Source: Trametopsis cervina (lineage: Eukaryota; Basidiomycota; Agaricomycetes; Polyporales; Irpicaceae). Taken from it: a DNA stretch of 64,000 nucleotides. The position numbers and the translations under genes were made by a program. Each line of letters begins with the position of its first letter. The stretch's first letter is position 1. The DNA lies in assembly GCA_022385755.1 (NCBI GenBank), contig MU278350.1, positions 315,965 through 379,964 of the forward strand. The letters run 5' to 3'. The notes under the pieces are model-generated. The model did no database searches. It saw only the letters and a list, made by a program, of their open reading frames with translations, and was not told the DNA's origin. Shown here piece by piece: positions 1 through 10,722 of this stretch.

Positions 1-990
1 GACCGCCGCGGATGGCGATCGTGCCGCGCAGAATCAGGAAGACCAGGGAGTAGAAGACAGCTGCCACGAGAGACGCCACGAAGATCTGGCAGTCGTGTAT
101 AATTAGCTGAATGTGGATAGGTTCTTCGATAGGGGCACGCACAGGTACGAGATGAATCAGCGTCTCGAATAAGGGGTACTCAGGGGAGATGCCGCAGGTC
201 AATCCGTCAAGGGTGTAGAACGGACCAAGCTTGGTTTGAGAGTTGATAGGGAAGATGGCTGTGGGTGCCACAGAAGGTTTCAACAGTCAGCACAGTGCCT
301 CGATTAATCATGCGCATGATGAGCATCGCACCGAGAATGATGGCGAGGGCCCAGCCGAAGAGGACGAAGCCGAAGCAAAACCAGAGTGAGAGGCGGAACT
401 TGAGCACAAGCGAGTTGAAGGTGTGTACGGCGATAGCACCGGTGAAGAAGGCAGCTGCAATGTCTGCAATCTCGCCCAGGATAGCTGGATTTGCATTTTC
501 AATATCGACACGGCAATATCAGTAACGGATAGGTGGCGTACCCTGGGACGTGCACAATTGACCTAAGATATCGCAGATCGTCAGTCACGAGAATCACCGA
601 GCAACATTAGCACACACCAGTCGCAATCCCACCCTGCGCCACCCACGACGCGTTGATAATGAACGAAATACTGCTCAACAAGTTCGCGAAGAGCAGGGAC
701 GCCATGTATGCTCCAAGTTGCGAGTGAAAGATGGCGCGTTCGCGCTTGATAGCCTGCAGGCTGGAGTGTCCGAGCAGCTGGTTAACACCGACCACCAGCA
801 CACGCAGCCACACAAAGTCGACCGCGATGAACGACAGCAGGGCAAAGCCGACGACGACCTGTTGAACGCGTAGCATCGTCATGTCAGTTCCGCGCCTTGA
901 ATGCAATGGTGTAATTTCGATAAGACTCACCGCCAATGCGGCACCCTGACCACTCTGGAAAGCAGTGAAGACGGAAGAAAAGGTAGACAT
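1..990 (-). CDS. 7TM GPCR-like receptor (N-terminal part, runs off left edge)
   Basis: The gene encodes a polytopic membrane protein resembling the fungal Git3/Dicty_CAR-like GPCR group, presumably a plasma-membrane sensor; the ligand is unknown. My exon model is 990-931, 858-618, 562-542 (21 nt), 484-294 and 229 onward past position 1. All joins keep frame and use GT...AG ends. The protein starts MSTFSSVFTAFQSGQG. It has hydrophobic helices in exons 2, 4 and 5, a GQLCTSQ motif just before the third helix, an IAVHTF segment and a GPFYTLDG loop, all in the order usual for this family. The start was chosen because the ATG at 990 leads directly into helix 1 after intron 1. The C-terminal cytoplasmic region lies outside the window. 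Assignment to a 7TM receptor family is good; the subfamily is inference. Confidence 0.72.
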
Positions 991-1200
991 CGTATAGAAC
1001 AAGAAAAGAATGGAAAAATTGTCAAGTCAATGACAACTGCTAAGCTTGAAAAACAAAGGATGTTCTTGGGTCGAACTGTTCCGGACAGACTGGGCCTAGC
1101 AGAGGAAGAGGGGTCGACCTGCGCCTGGGGATTTGTACTGTCGTAAAGGTGGGCTGGGTGGGCAACGTCTGAGCCTGAAAAGCAGACGGCCAAGGAACCG

Positions 1201-1285
1201 GTCCCAAGAAAAAGAAACGAAGGGGGAAGGAAAGAAAGAAAGAGGGAGGAACGAAAACCTGAAAGGAGGGGAGGGAAGTGGGAAG
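1201..1285 (-). promoter_or_regulatory. CT-rich promoter tract upstream of the GPCR-like gene
   Basis: The + strand here is almost pure purine (GAAAGAAAGAAAGAGGGAGG and similar), so the - strand is a pyrimidine tract about 210-295 nt upstream of the receptor ATG at 990. CT-rich blocks of this sort are common in fungal promoters. The rest of the gap 991-1819 holds no ORF I can support. Confidence 0.4.
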
Positions 1286-1819
1286 CCACGAAGAAGCTGC
1301 CGGCTGCCGTCAATCAGGTCAAGATGTAGGGGGACCAGCTGTGCGGTCGCTCCGTGGCGTGAGGCTATGTCGGTCCCATCATTGATGCCACTTATGTGTC
1401 TCAGAGGCAGATGGGCACGGCCGTCGCAGTTGTGGCAAACCGTGTTCGACAGATGGGCCTCTGACATTCACTAATAGAGTGTCGCCTGCAGAGCACTATA
1501 TCCACGGCTATTGCTGTAATTTCTTGCACATCGACGCATAGTAACAACAGCGAAAGGGGATGACGATATTGTAGCGCGTCTGCTCATCCTGCTAACACGC
1601 GTCTATCAAGTCGGCGAGGCGGGTCAATACCCCGCGTCCCATGTGAAATCCCGCACCTCTTCCTCCTGCCAATTGCCAAGTAGAAGCTTGCGTCGGTCGC
1701 CAAGCAGCGGACATCCCTCATAAACAACATCATGATCCATCCTCGAGGATGGCTTCTCAAAATACAATTGGCTATTCGTACATTGCTCAATTATCCTGTC
1801 CGTTCCGTTCCTGTACACC

Positions 1820-4343
1820 TCAGACCTCGACCCTCGGCTTCGCAGCGACAGTCTGGATATCAACGTCCAACAGGTTCTGCGCAGTGTGCATTAGCAAGCA
1901 GGTAACCCCCACGAACTGGTCACCGTGCTACGAGCCGGCTTCCATTGGTGCTCACCTTTCCGCTCCGTATCTCGCTCGCTGACGGCATCAATCCCAACCT
2001 GAGTAGCTCAGAGGCCTTGATGACGACGGGGTCGCGTTGCATGCTGAACGTAAACAGTGATCAGAGACATCGCACATGCAGTGTACCGGCTCCGGAAACA
2101 CCCACCTGGCGACAGCGATGACCTTATCTCCCTTGATATAATATGCCACGAACTGGAAGGCACATTTCCCGTTAGTGTCGTGCCCAACCACATAGATCAG
2201 GAAAGAAGCCCCACCTTCAGCTCGTCCAGGTTTCCATCAATAAATACATCGTCAAATCCGGCGCCGACTCCGCAGTATCTTAATTGCTGGCCCTCTGTCC
2301 ATGTTGATCCGTTAGCATCCCAACCTCCGTAAGTACGGGCGACCGTTAATGAAATACATACGTGCGCTCCAGAACACTGGGACCTTCACAAATGCCTGAC
2401 CAGTACCTCCTTCTGCGATTGTCTTGCCTACAGCACGACCTTGGTTGCCGGCGACCTGTACATGAAATTCATGAAGGTGAGCGGTTACCATCTTACAATG
2501 GCGAGTAGACGCACGTTCCAATGCTCAATACGCCTCAACTCTCCAGTACCCGGCTGGGGGTACTTCGCGATATCACCTAAATATCGATCACGAAACCATC
2601 AGCATCTTAGCATTACACATGTAAAAGACCAGAGCCACTGACCAATAGCATAGACACCTTCCAATCCCTTCACGCGCAAGAACTCATCTACCTGTACTGC
2701 CCCGGTCTTGTCTACGATGTCCTCAAACCCTTTGCTGGCCTTGAGGAACTCGGTAGCAGGTGCAACGCCGACACCCATGATGACAAGGTCTGCTGGCAAC
2801 GTAATCTCTTCGCCTGACTGGGGCTTGACTATCACAGCACCCACAGTGGATGCTGAGGAAGCAGAAGGAAGGAGCTTGCCAACGGAAGACTGCATATGGA
2901 ATTTTACACCCTTCGACTCGTGGAACTGTGCAAGGGTATGTAAGCATGCAATTCTTACACAGTACGACAAACCGTAGTACCTTCTTCAGCGCAAAGCCGA
3001 CCTCCTTTCCAAGCACAGCTTCGAAAGGTGCGCTTTCCATGCCAATGACGTCGATGGAGGCAAGGTTTCGTTTGGTAACAGCAACGACAAGCTCCATACT
3101 AATGAACGACGAGCCGATTACGACGAGGCGTTTGCCTTCTTGTGCGGCTGGTTCGCAATACGCACGATCAGAGACCTAAGCGGCGAAATCCAAGCACAAA
3201 GTCAGACAAACCTGCGTCAATCTTCTTCGCGTCGCCCACGCCTCGCAGCGTGAAGACATTCCCAAGCTCCTTACCCTCGACCGGCAGCACTCTCGGAGTG
3301 CCTCCGCTCGCGAGGATCAAGTCCTCATACGTCACGCGCTCGTTACTCGAGCCGATGACGGCGACCTTGTTCTCCAGGTCAATCGCAGTCACCTCCGTAG
3401 ACGTGCGCAGGATCACGCCGTATTTCGCCTGCAGCTCGGCGGGAGACCGCCACTCGAGCTTGGACGCGTCGGTGATGAGCGCTTTGCTGAGTTTTGTTCT
3501 GTGGGTGGCTGTGTGTCAGATCACGCCTGTGGAGAATGCGCGATGTAATGCGTGACGTCAGACGCACCGGTCGATGGGCGCGTGAGGCTCTTTCGAGAGG
3601 ATGGTGATGAGGCCGTTGTAGCCGTGCTGCACGATGATCAGCAATGCAGAGACAGCAATCGGAGGAGTTGCGACGCACTTCGCGCAGACTCTCTACGGCG
3701 TGGAATGCACCGCTGCCGCCGCCGACAATGACGACGCCGGGCTTGTTGCTGGCTTGGTAGCCGGAAGCGAGCAGTTTGGGTGTGCGAGACATATTGGCCT
3801 TCTGAGTGCAGGAGGGATCGGCGGTCACGAGGATCTTGCCGTTCTCAACATGAGCTTGGAAGGAATGGATGGCCTTAGGTGCAGGCGCGTCCTCTGTCGA
3901 TGTCTCAGTCAGACATTGTCAGTCTAAGAAAGTGGCTGTATGCGCACCAATGTCACCGGTTCCAACGTTGAAACACGCTGTGTGAAGTGTTCAGAGCTTA
4001 ATCCATGCCAAGCACATATCATCATACCTCCGTGCCATGGGCTGCCATACAACATTGAGCATCCTGTGAGAGATGGTGGTAATTTGTACTTACCAGACGA
4101 CACGTCCATCACCTGTAAGCACACCCTTCGCGAGGGGTGCGCCAAAGTGAGTGCAGTAGGCACTCGTTGCGTGGATCTTCTCGCCCAAGCGCGAAAGCAG
4201 AACCTTGCCCTCACCCTCGAAGGTCACTTCTTTCCTGTCAGACATCGTGAGCGCGCCCCTCAACGCGTGCGATCATATCCCACGTACATCTCTCCATCAT
4301 GAAGCTCGCTATCGTCGAGCACAGCAATCGTCTTCGTCGCCAT
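1820..4343 (-). CDS. AIFM3-like Rieske / FAD-NAD(P)H oxidoreductase
   Basis: This is a multi-exon flavoprotein that joins an N-terminal Rieske [2Fe-2S] domain to a pyridine-nucleotide-disulfide oxidoreductase, the arrangement of apoptosis-inducing factor 3. It starts [18 protein letters not shown] at 4343. Rieske ligands are visible as [11 protein letters not shown] and [14 protein letters not shown]; the second cysteine codon is split by an intron (TG|C). The FAD-binding site is [18 protein letters not shown] second nucleotide-binding region ([12 protein letters not shown]) and the C-terminal AIF-like segment [18 protein letters not shown] follow, and the protein ends [15 protein letters not shown] with TGA at 1820-1822. 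About ten introns are needed. It probably transfers electrons from NAD(P)H. The cellular site is unclear because no obvious presequence is seen. Family confidence is high; the exact intron ends were only partly checked. Confidence 0.88.
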
Positions 4344-5219
4344 CGTTCGTGTCAGTGTAAGTGGTTTAGTTGAGTGGTTGAGCAGCGACAGAGGGCGGGG
4401 TCGTGATAAAGCGTTGCGGATGGTGAGCATGCGCTATAAAGTGTGTGAAGGGGATGGCGAGCTGGTGAGCACTGACACACTCTAGTATGGACTCGGCGCA
4501 TGATGTCAGTCCGACTATACTCACACAACGTGGGAACCCGCCCTGGCGTCCAATCGGCTGCCATCCATTACCCTGATCATCAGTGAGTTTATCAGTCCGC
4601 AATCGTGCACTGATCAGCTTCCTCCCGTACATTCAGGAGTACGTGTTCCTGCGACGCAGCAGAATATTGTGAAGATGCAATGTTTGAGATCAAGTCGTCC
4701 AGCTCAAATGGTGAATTTTTGATCAGAAACTTCCCTCCATGGGGTGTGTGTGTGTCCAAGGAACGTTTGTGCGTGGTAACCCAGCCTCACGCGTTGTACT
4801 TGGCGTGGCAGCATGTTGATACACGAATTTCCACCAGAATCTCTCCGTGTATAAAAGCATGCGCTTTGCGAGGGAATATGAACAGCGGCGCCCGAGCACT
4901 GTGCGGAGGTTGTGGCGCACATACAGTCGGCCTCAACGGTACTACATTGTGAGATTGCAGACGCGTTCTTACATATATATATCACCCGTAATCAGTGTGT
5001 CGCAGTTAGATAATACCGAGTTGGTTGGTGTTGGTTGATGTGAACGTCTAAGACTCGCGTTATGCTCAGATCGCTATCTAGAACGTGCTACTGTATTTCC
5101 TTATTGAGCGCGTACTGCATTAGACGCGCGACCTTTCGTATGGCTCGCTCAGCCACCTTCGTCTTGTCAAGCAATTTCACCTCGTTGGCCAGCTATATCA
5201 TGACCCTCTGACTTTGAAT
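4344..5219. other. Divergent intergenic region (AIF-like / Pol eta promoters)
   Basis: This 876-nt gap separates two divergently transcribed genes. A TATAAAA sequence near 4851 and a short TA run near 4974 lie in + orientation, upstream of the polymerase start, and might act as core promoter elements. Short ORFs here lack coding character and no conserved domain was seen. Confidence 0.4.
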
Positions 5220-7989
5220 ATGTCTTCTACTAAACCTCCTAGTTCCCTCTTCAAGGGCAAGTCCAAAGCGACTGCGTCAGAGGCCGACTTTGACCCATCC
5301 GACCTTAACCCCCTCATTACATACCGACATCTTCACTCATACAATCTTGGAGTTAAAGACCCGTTACGCGTCATAGCCCTTTGCGACAGTGATGCATTCT
5401 ACGCGGCATGCGAACAAGTCCGCCTGCAACTCGACCCTGCCATCCCTCTAGTCGTCTTACAATGGGACTCCCTCATTGCAGTCAATTACCCCGCGAGGAA
5501 GTTTGGTATCAGCAGAATGTGCAAGGTCAAAGACGCGTTGAAAATGTGCCCTGAACTCAAGGTTGTGCACGTCGCGACGTACAAGGAGGGCGAGGCTGAG
5601 CCGGGATATTGGGATAATCCAGATACATTAACGCATAAGGTACGTAGTCCCATCCAGCGATATATACGCGTTAACGAGAGGGTAGGTCTCGCTGGACTTC
5701 TACCGCCGCGAGAGTTGGAAGATATATCATATGTTCAAGGACGGTTTGTCCACTGGCGAGATCGGTGTGCCATGTCTATTTGTCCCCTCTGCCTTTGCTG
5801 ATCCGATGACTTTAACAAGAGAAAGCCTCAATAGACGAGGCGTTCATTGATTTCACTCGACCAGTTCGCGACGAACTCATGCGTCGGTATCCCTATCTCG
5901 CATCTGTCCCACCCGACGCGCCCGACGGGAAAGATAGCCCCCTTCCCCCGCCACCCCCTATATCGTGGGATAGTTTGGGAACAGTGATACCTGTAAATCC
6001 GCCACCAGCAGTCCAGGCAACTGAAGTTCGCGAACAAGATGACCGAGATGACGGTGAACCAGAAGACGCGTCGGAGCTCAGTCTGGAACACGACGGTGAA
6101 GATGTACCAATGCCTGACACAGTGTCCGACGGTGCAATAGAGGAAGAAGATGGTTCGACGACGTGGCATGACGTCGCGCTCTCAATCGCTGCCGAACTTA
6201 TGGGTCAGATAAGACGCGATATCTTCACGAAACTCGGATACTCAACGTCTGCGGTACGTATTGTGGTTCCTAGCAATGTATACTGGGCTGGTATCTAACA
6301 GGCCGCTTGTGCGCAAGGGTAGGGTATTGCGCGAAACAAGTTTCTCGCCAAGGTACGCTTGTTCAAACGTTCACATCATTGGCCCTAGAATACTCATCAT
6401 AAGCCTTTGTAGCTCACGGCATCGTATCGGAAACCAAATGGGCAGGTGGGCCTTCCTCATATCCTAAATAAAGTTATCAACCAACTTCGACGCGTAGAGT
6501 ATCTTGAGAAACGTTGCGATACCCAATTACCTGAAGCCCATGCCCTTCCAAAAGGTATAGTAATTAAGCTCGCTGGTTCTAACCACCTTCCAATTTAGAA
6601 TACAATACTGAATGCATTGCACTGGCAGATTCGGTTTCTGGGCGGCAAGCTAGGCGTCGCGCTCGCGCAAGAATACGACGTATCACTCGTCAGTGATCTC
6701 CTGTGAGTCTGGGATCTGTGTCAATGAATGCGCGCGTTGACAGTTATCCGGCTTAGTACAGTGAATCTCGGTATGTGTGATGAAGCACGCTAGAAAAAAT
6801 CAGCCTAACAGATACCTCAGATGAGATGCAAAGGAAGTTTGGAGAGGAGTCGATTTGGGTTTGGGAGATCCTCCGGTAAGTTGCATAACTCATATATACA
6901 CCCATACTGATAAGTGAATACTTCATAGGGGTATAGATCGCACCGAAGGTCTGAAACACCCTACTCGCACATAATTCATGCGCTTACATGCATCCTGTCT
7001 CATAGTCAAAGAGAGACCGCCTCTCACAAAAAGCATGCTGGCCTCTAAGAACCTGCCTCACCCTATAGTGAAGGCTTCCCAGGGGCACCACTGGATCCGT
7101 GTGCTCGCCGCTGAGTTGGCGTTACGACTGCGGGAGGCTAGAGAATCAATGCCGGCCTTGTGGCCAAAGTCGCTTGTGTTACACGTCAGACAAGGTACTT
7201 GTTCAACTAGTACCCCAGCCAGGTCCCGAATAAGCACCGACTCTGCTTGCTTTACATATAGGCTATGAAGTTACCCGCTCTAAGCAAGCTCCCTTCCCGT
7301 TCGTGCGGGAAATCACCGTCGACGGGATCGCGCACGCGGGGGACAAGCTTTGGAAGGAGCTCGTCGGCACAGACGCGTCGAGGAAGACTGGCATCAAGAT
7401 CACGAATGTGTCGCTGAGCTTCTCTGGTATTGGTAATGGGGAGGCGGGGCAAAAGCAGATTGACGGTTTCTTTGGTGGTGCGGGCGGAGTGAAGCGGAAG
7501 AGGGACGATGATGATGTCGTAGAAGAAGTGTTGGCGGAGGCTGGACCAAGTCGATATGGAGGAGAGGAGGTTATAGATTTGGAGGCAGAAGATGTCTCAT
7601 CTTCTGCTGATGTGGCAGGCCGTGAAGAAGCGGACGAACGGTTCACGTATACGTGCAGCCGGTGTCGATACAGCGTAACGCTGGACGGGGCGGCCCATAG
7701 GGACGGTTCACTGCCAGGCGGAGATGAGAACGAAGCGGTACAGGCAATCGAGAGGATACGGCACGAGCATGAGGACTTTCACTTCGCACAGGACTTGCAG
7801 AATGAGGGTGCGGCGGATGGTAGCGGGAGTGGGAAGATACGGCCAGGTGATTCAAACTCTGGAACGAAGGGGAACAGTAGCCCAAGAAAAGGAGTGGCGA
7901 CGAAGAAGAGGAAGAAGGCTGAGGGTAAGCCTACGGCCAAGATAAAAGAGCCGAAGGGGAGCATTGCGAAGTTCTTTGTGCAGAAATGA
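5220..7989 (+). CDS. RAD30: DNA polymerase eta (Y-family translesion polymerase)
   Basis: The polymerase bypasses UV photoproducts in the nucleus and is recruited to PCNA, including ubiquitinated PCNA. The first ATG is at 5220 (MSSTKPPSSLFKGK); the upstream in-frame TTG was rejected. Catalytic motifs are LCDSDAFYAACEQV (residues about 55-70), the fingers region YPARKFGISR, and ASIDEAFIDF with the second carboxylate pair. An acidic, proline-rich insertion (about 5930-6160) interrupts the palm region. GIARNKFLAK and FLGGKLG mark the thumb. The little-finger domain includes LPHPIVKASQGHHWIRVLAA. The tail has a PIP box QKQIDGFF, a UBZ zinc finger (CSRCRYS... ending HEHEDFH), a basic stretch, and a second PIP-like end, KGSIAKFFVQK, before TGA. 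The gene has several short introns; those near 5640, 5771, 6254 and 6352 keep frame. It converges on the next gene. Confidence 0.93.
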
Positions 7990-8270
7990 AGTCCTGCGCA
8001 ACGTTAATATTATTTGTATGGTTATAGAACAACAGCTTTCTAACGAAGATGAGACCGTACCGCAGTTAGTTCGATTCTTGGGCACTTCGAATATAGCATA
8101 TTAGAAACTGCCAGCAGGCTATGGTGAGCTGTTTCCTTGAATTGGTGAGCTTCGTAGCAGTAGTAGGTAAGGTACATCATAAGCAAAGGGTGAGAGGGGT
8201 GTGCTCATACCAGTCATCACATAACATGACAGCAAAAGAAACATCAACCCTAAACTTGCAACCAACCACT
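7990..8270. other. Convergent 3' intergenic region
   Basis: This 281-nt spacer lies between the stop codons of Pol eta and trimethyllysine dioxygenase. It is AT-richer than the flanking coding sequence and is probably the two 3' UTRs. No ORF is supported. Confidence 0.45.
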
Positions 8271-10299
8271 TCACAGGTTCGAGCTCCAAACCCCGCTACC
8301 CTCCTCCTCTTCAAACTTCTCCTTCAATACGGTCAGCTTCGAGCGATACTCATCCCCGCCGATGTAGGCACCGCACATGCGGCGTTTGCCATCGAAAGCG
8401 GAACGGCCGTGCAGTACACGATGGTTGTCGACCACTGCAGGGCAGAGTTCAATGAGTCAGAAATCAAACTAGTTGCGGGAGACGATTACTTACAGACCGC
8501 TGTACCCGGGGTGAGTTGTACCCAGTACTCGGAATCTGGTGACGTGAGATGCTTGTGCCAGACGCGGATCGCGTCATACCTATGTCGCATATATCAGCTC
8601 GAGTTTGTGATATATGCGAATAGGGACACATACCACTCATCCATCTCAGCAGCACTCAGATGGCTCATGGTACTTCGATCGTCGTTATTCCATCGTACCT
8701 GAACCAGTTCTCCATCTTGTTCGTGTCCTAGAACTGGGTAGGACTTCGCGGTATATATGCTACCGGGCTCGCCAGCTGCGTGCGCAGGGACGTTCACACG
8801 TGATAGGATGTCATATGCGGAGGGGTGGAGCTCTTTGAGAATAGAGGCGACATAGAAGCCATCGACGAGGAGAGTTTGACCACCTGAACCATCTGTATGG
8901 GAGAGGAGGTGGAAGAGTTGCAGACCGCAGGGGTCGGTCTTTCTCGGAAGTCAGCATGCGACGAATACGGTATAGCAATCAGAGGAAGGAACTTACGAAG
9001 TATGTATTGTCAGTATGCGCACTAAGGGCAAGTGTCGTATATGCTGTATCGCCCTTGGCAAGATCCGAGGTGAAATCCCAGAACTTGCCATCTTCAAACG
9101 AGGATGAACATGACTAACATAAGCTGGGACAAAGTTGAACATACATTGTGTTTCGCGGATGAACCCGATACGGGTAGCGAGCTCTTCAGTGGCCTCCGGC
9201 GTGTGTGGGATACCGGTGACGAACGAGAATCCAAACTTCTCCTACATGTTAAAGCCATCAGTTTAGCTCAGCTCCACGAAGCCTAGAATACGCACAACGT
9301 TAGTCAACCATTTGTACAAGCCTTTACCGTCCCCCGACATCACTTCATCGTATGTCACAGTCGGTGGTGCCTGTTGGATCTTGCTACCCCAAAGTATCTT
9401 TCTGTTTGATAAGTGGTTAGCTTTGGTTGCCGATGTCTGAACGAGTACAGACATACTCAGTTTGGGGCAATTTGTGCTGCTGTAATGGCGGGTCGTATGA
9501 ATGCTGTCTGAGCCATGACCAAGGGTAGAAGGAGGTATGTGGGACGGATGAGGGCCCTGAATTCGTGAAGTGTGAAGACACATTAGCTATGAGAATCAGC
9601 TATATTGTCCGGGCTTACAGAGAACTTCGAGGCCTGTAGCTTTCGATTCGACTTTTGCGGGCTTGATATCCGGTGGTATCTGTAAATGTGTGACATAGAC
9701 TTGTCAAAGAGAACGCATCTAATGGCATAATAAAACGCACGTCGAATGTATTGGACAGACGTTGTTTGGTAGTAGGATGAAAGCATTCAGAACAGCGGCA
9801 ATGATCTCTGAGCCACACATGATGACTGGGTGAAGATATCAACGGTGATACATATGAAGTCAAGATATAAAAGTACGCACAATCTTGTCCATTCCTCCGT
9901 GTCGAATCCAATCACGACCTTTCTTTCGTCAACTCTGCTGACAGGGAGATGTTCTTCTGATGTAGGATGAGATTCCTCAATTGCATGGTGAGCATGGAGA
10001 GGTTGTGGCGTAGGGGGAAGGGGTGTGGGTTCATATGTTCGTTTGAGTGCTGCAGCAGCAGATGCCCATGCAGGTGCTGAGTGCAATGATCTTGTTCTTG
10101 ACGTACACGAAGAGGCATGGTGGCGCTGTGCTATGTTCAACGCATTGATCTATTCGGTCTGCGAAATAGCATGACATACTGTGGAAGTGCTCGAGAGGTT
10201 GGGAGCGATCTGGATAATAGATGAATAACATCTCTTTAGACCAGCATTGCAGGGCCTTGGATTTGCACGGCAGATTTTGGTGAGAAGGGAGGTCGTCAT
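8271..10299 (-). CDS. Trimethyllysine dioxygenase (carnitine biosynthesis)
   Basis: A TauD-family Fe(II)/2-oxoglutarate dioxygenase that most resembles trimethyllysine hydroxylase, which converts N6-trimethyllysine to its 3-hydroxy form in mitochondria as the first step toward carnitine. The start at 10299 gives MTTSLLTKICRANPRP, a basic, Ser/Ala-rich presequence fitting mitochondrial import. The N-terminal domain has VWLRDHCRCSECFHPTTKQR, the cysteine-rich zinc-binding type of this family. The catalytic domain shows GFSFVTGIPHTPEATEEL, iron ligands in ALSAHTDNTYFTDPCGLQ (HxD), and the distal His in VVVDNHRVLHGRSAF followed by KRRMCGAYIGGDEYRSKL. It ends GSGVWSSNL with TGA at 8271. About seven introns. 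Gamma-butyrobetaine dioxygenase is the main alternative; the MCGAYIGGDEYRSKL end favours TMLH. Confidence 0.87.
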
Positions 10300-10722
10300 A
10301 GTGTGTATGGGAGGGACTGGCAGACGATAGTGTGGGCAGTCAGGAGCAGTAGTTATACAAGCCAGGTAGAGCTATTAATGTAGTAGTGTCATGAAGGAGC
10401 CTGAAGCAGCTGTTGAGACTGCACGGATGTGAGGGACGAAGGCAAACCTAAGCCTGAGGGTGGAAGGAAAGCTCTCATTCTCGGCATCTAAAGGTGCAGA
10501 TACTTTGATTGCCGAAATTAGCTGAGGTCACCACGCTGACATGCGCGTCCCTTCGCTGGTACATGTATCAAGAACAAAGAGAGACTGTTTCTGACAACAC
10601 ATAACTCGTAGTAATCAAGACCGATTGACCACCCTATCAACTAAAACTCGCGGATAAGTGCTAAAAGGCAACGCTGAGGAATAGCTGTCAGCCGACACAT
10701 CCACGTCCGAGAGTCAACCAAC
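10300..10722. other. Intergenic region upstream of trimethyllysine dioxygenase
   Basis: This 423-nt gap lies between two genes on the - strand. It should hold the dioxygenase promoter and the 3' UTR of the membrane-protein gene to its right. No ORF or clear core element stands out. Confidence 0.4.

Noticed and set aside
1096..1474. Overlapping ORFs on both strands in the 1.0-1.5 kb gap
   Set aside because: They arise from a polypurine/polypyrimidine tract and encode low-complexity peptides.
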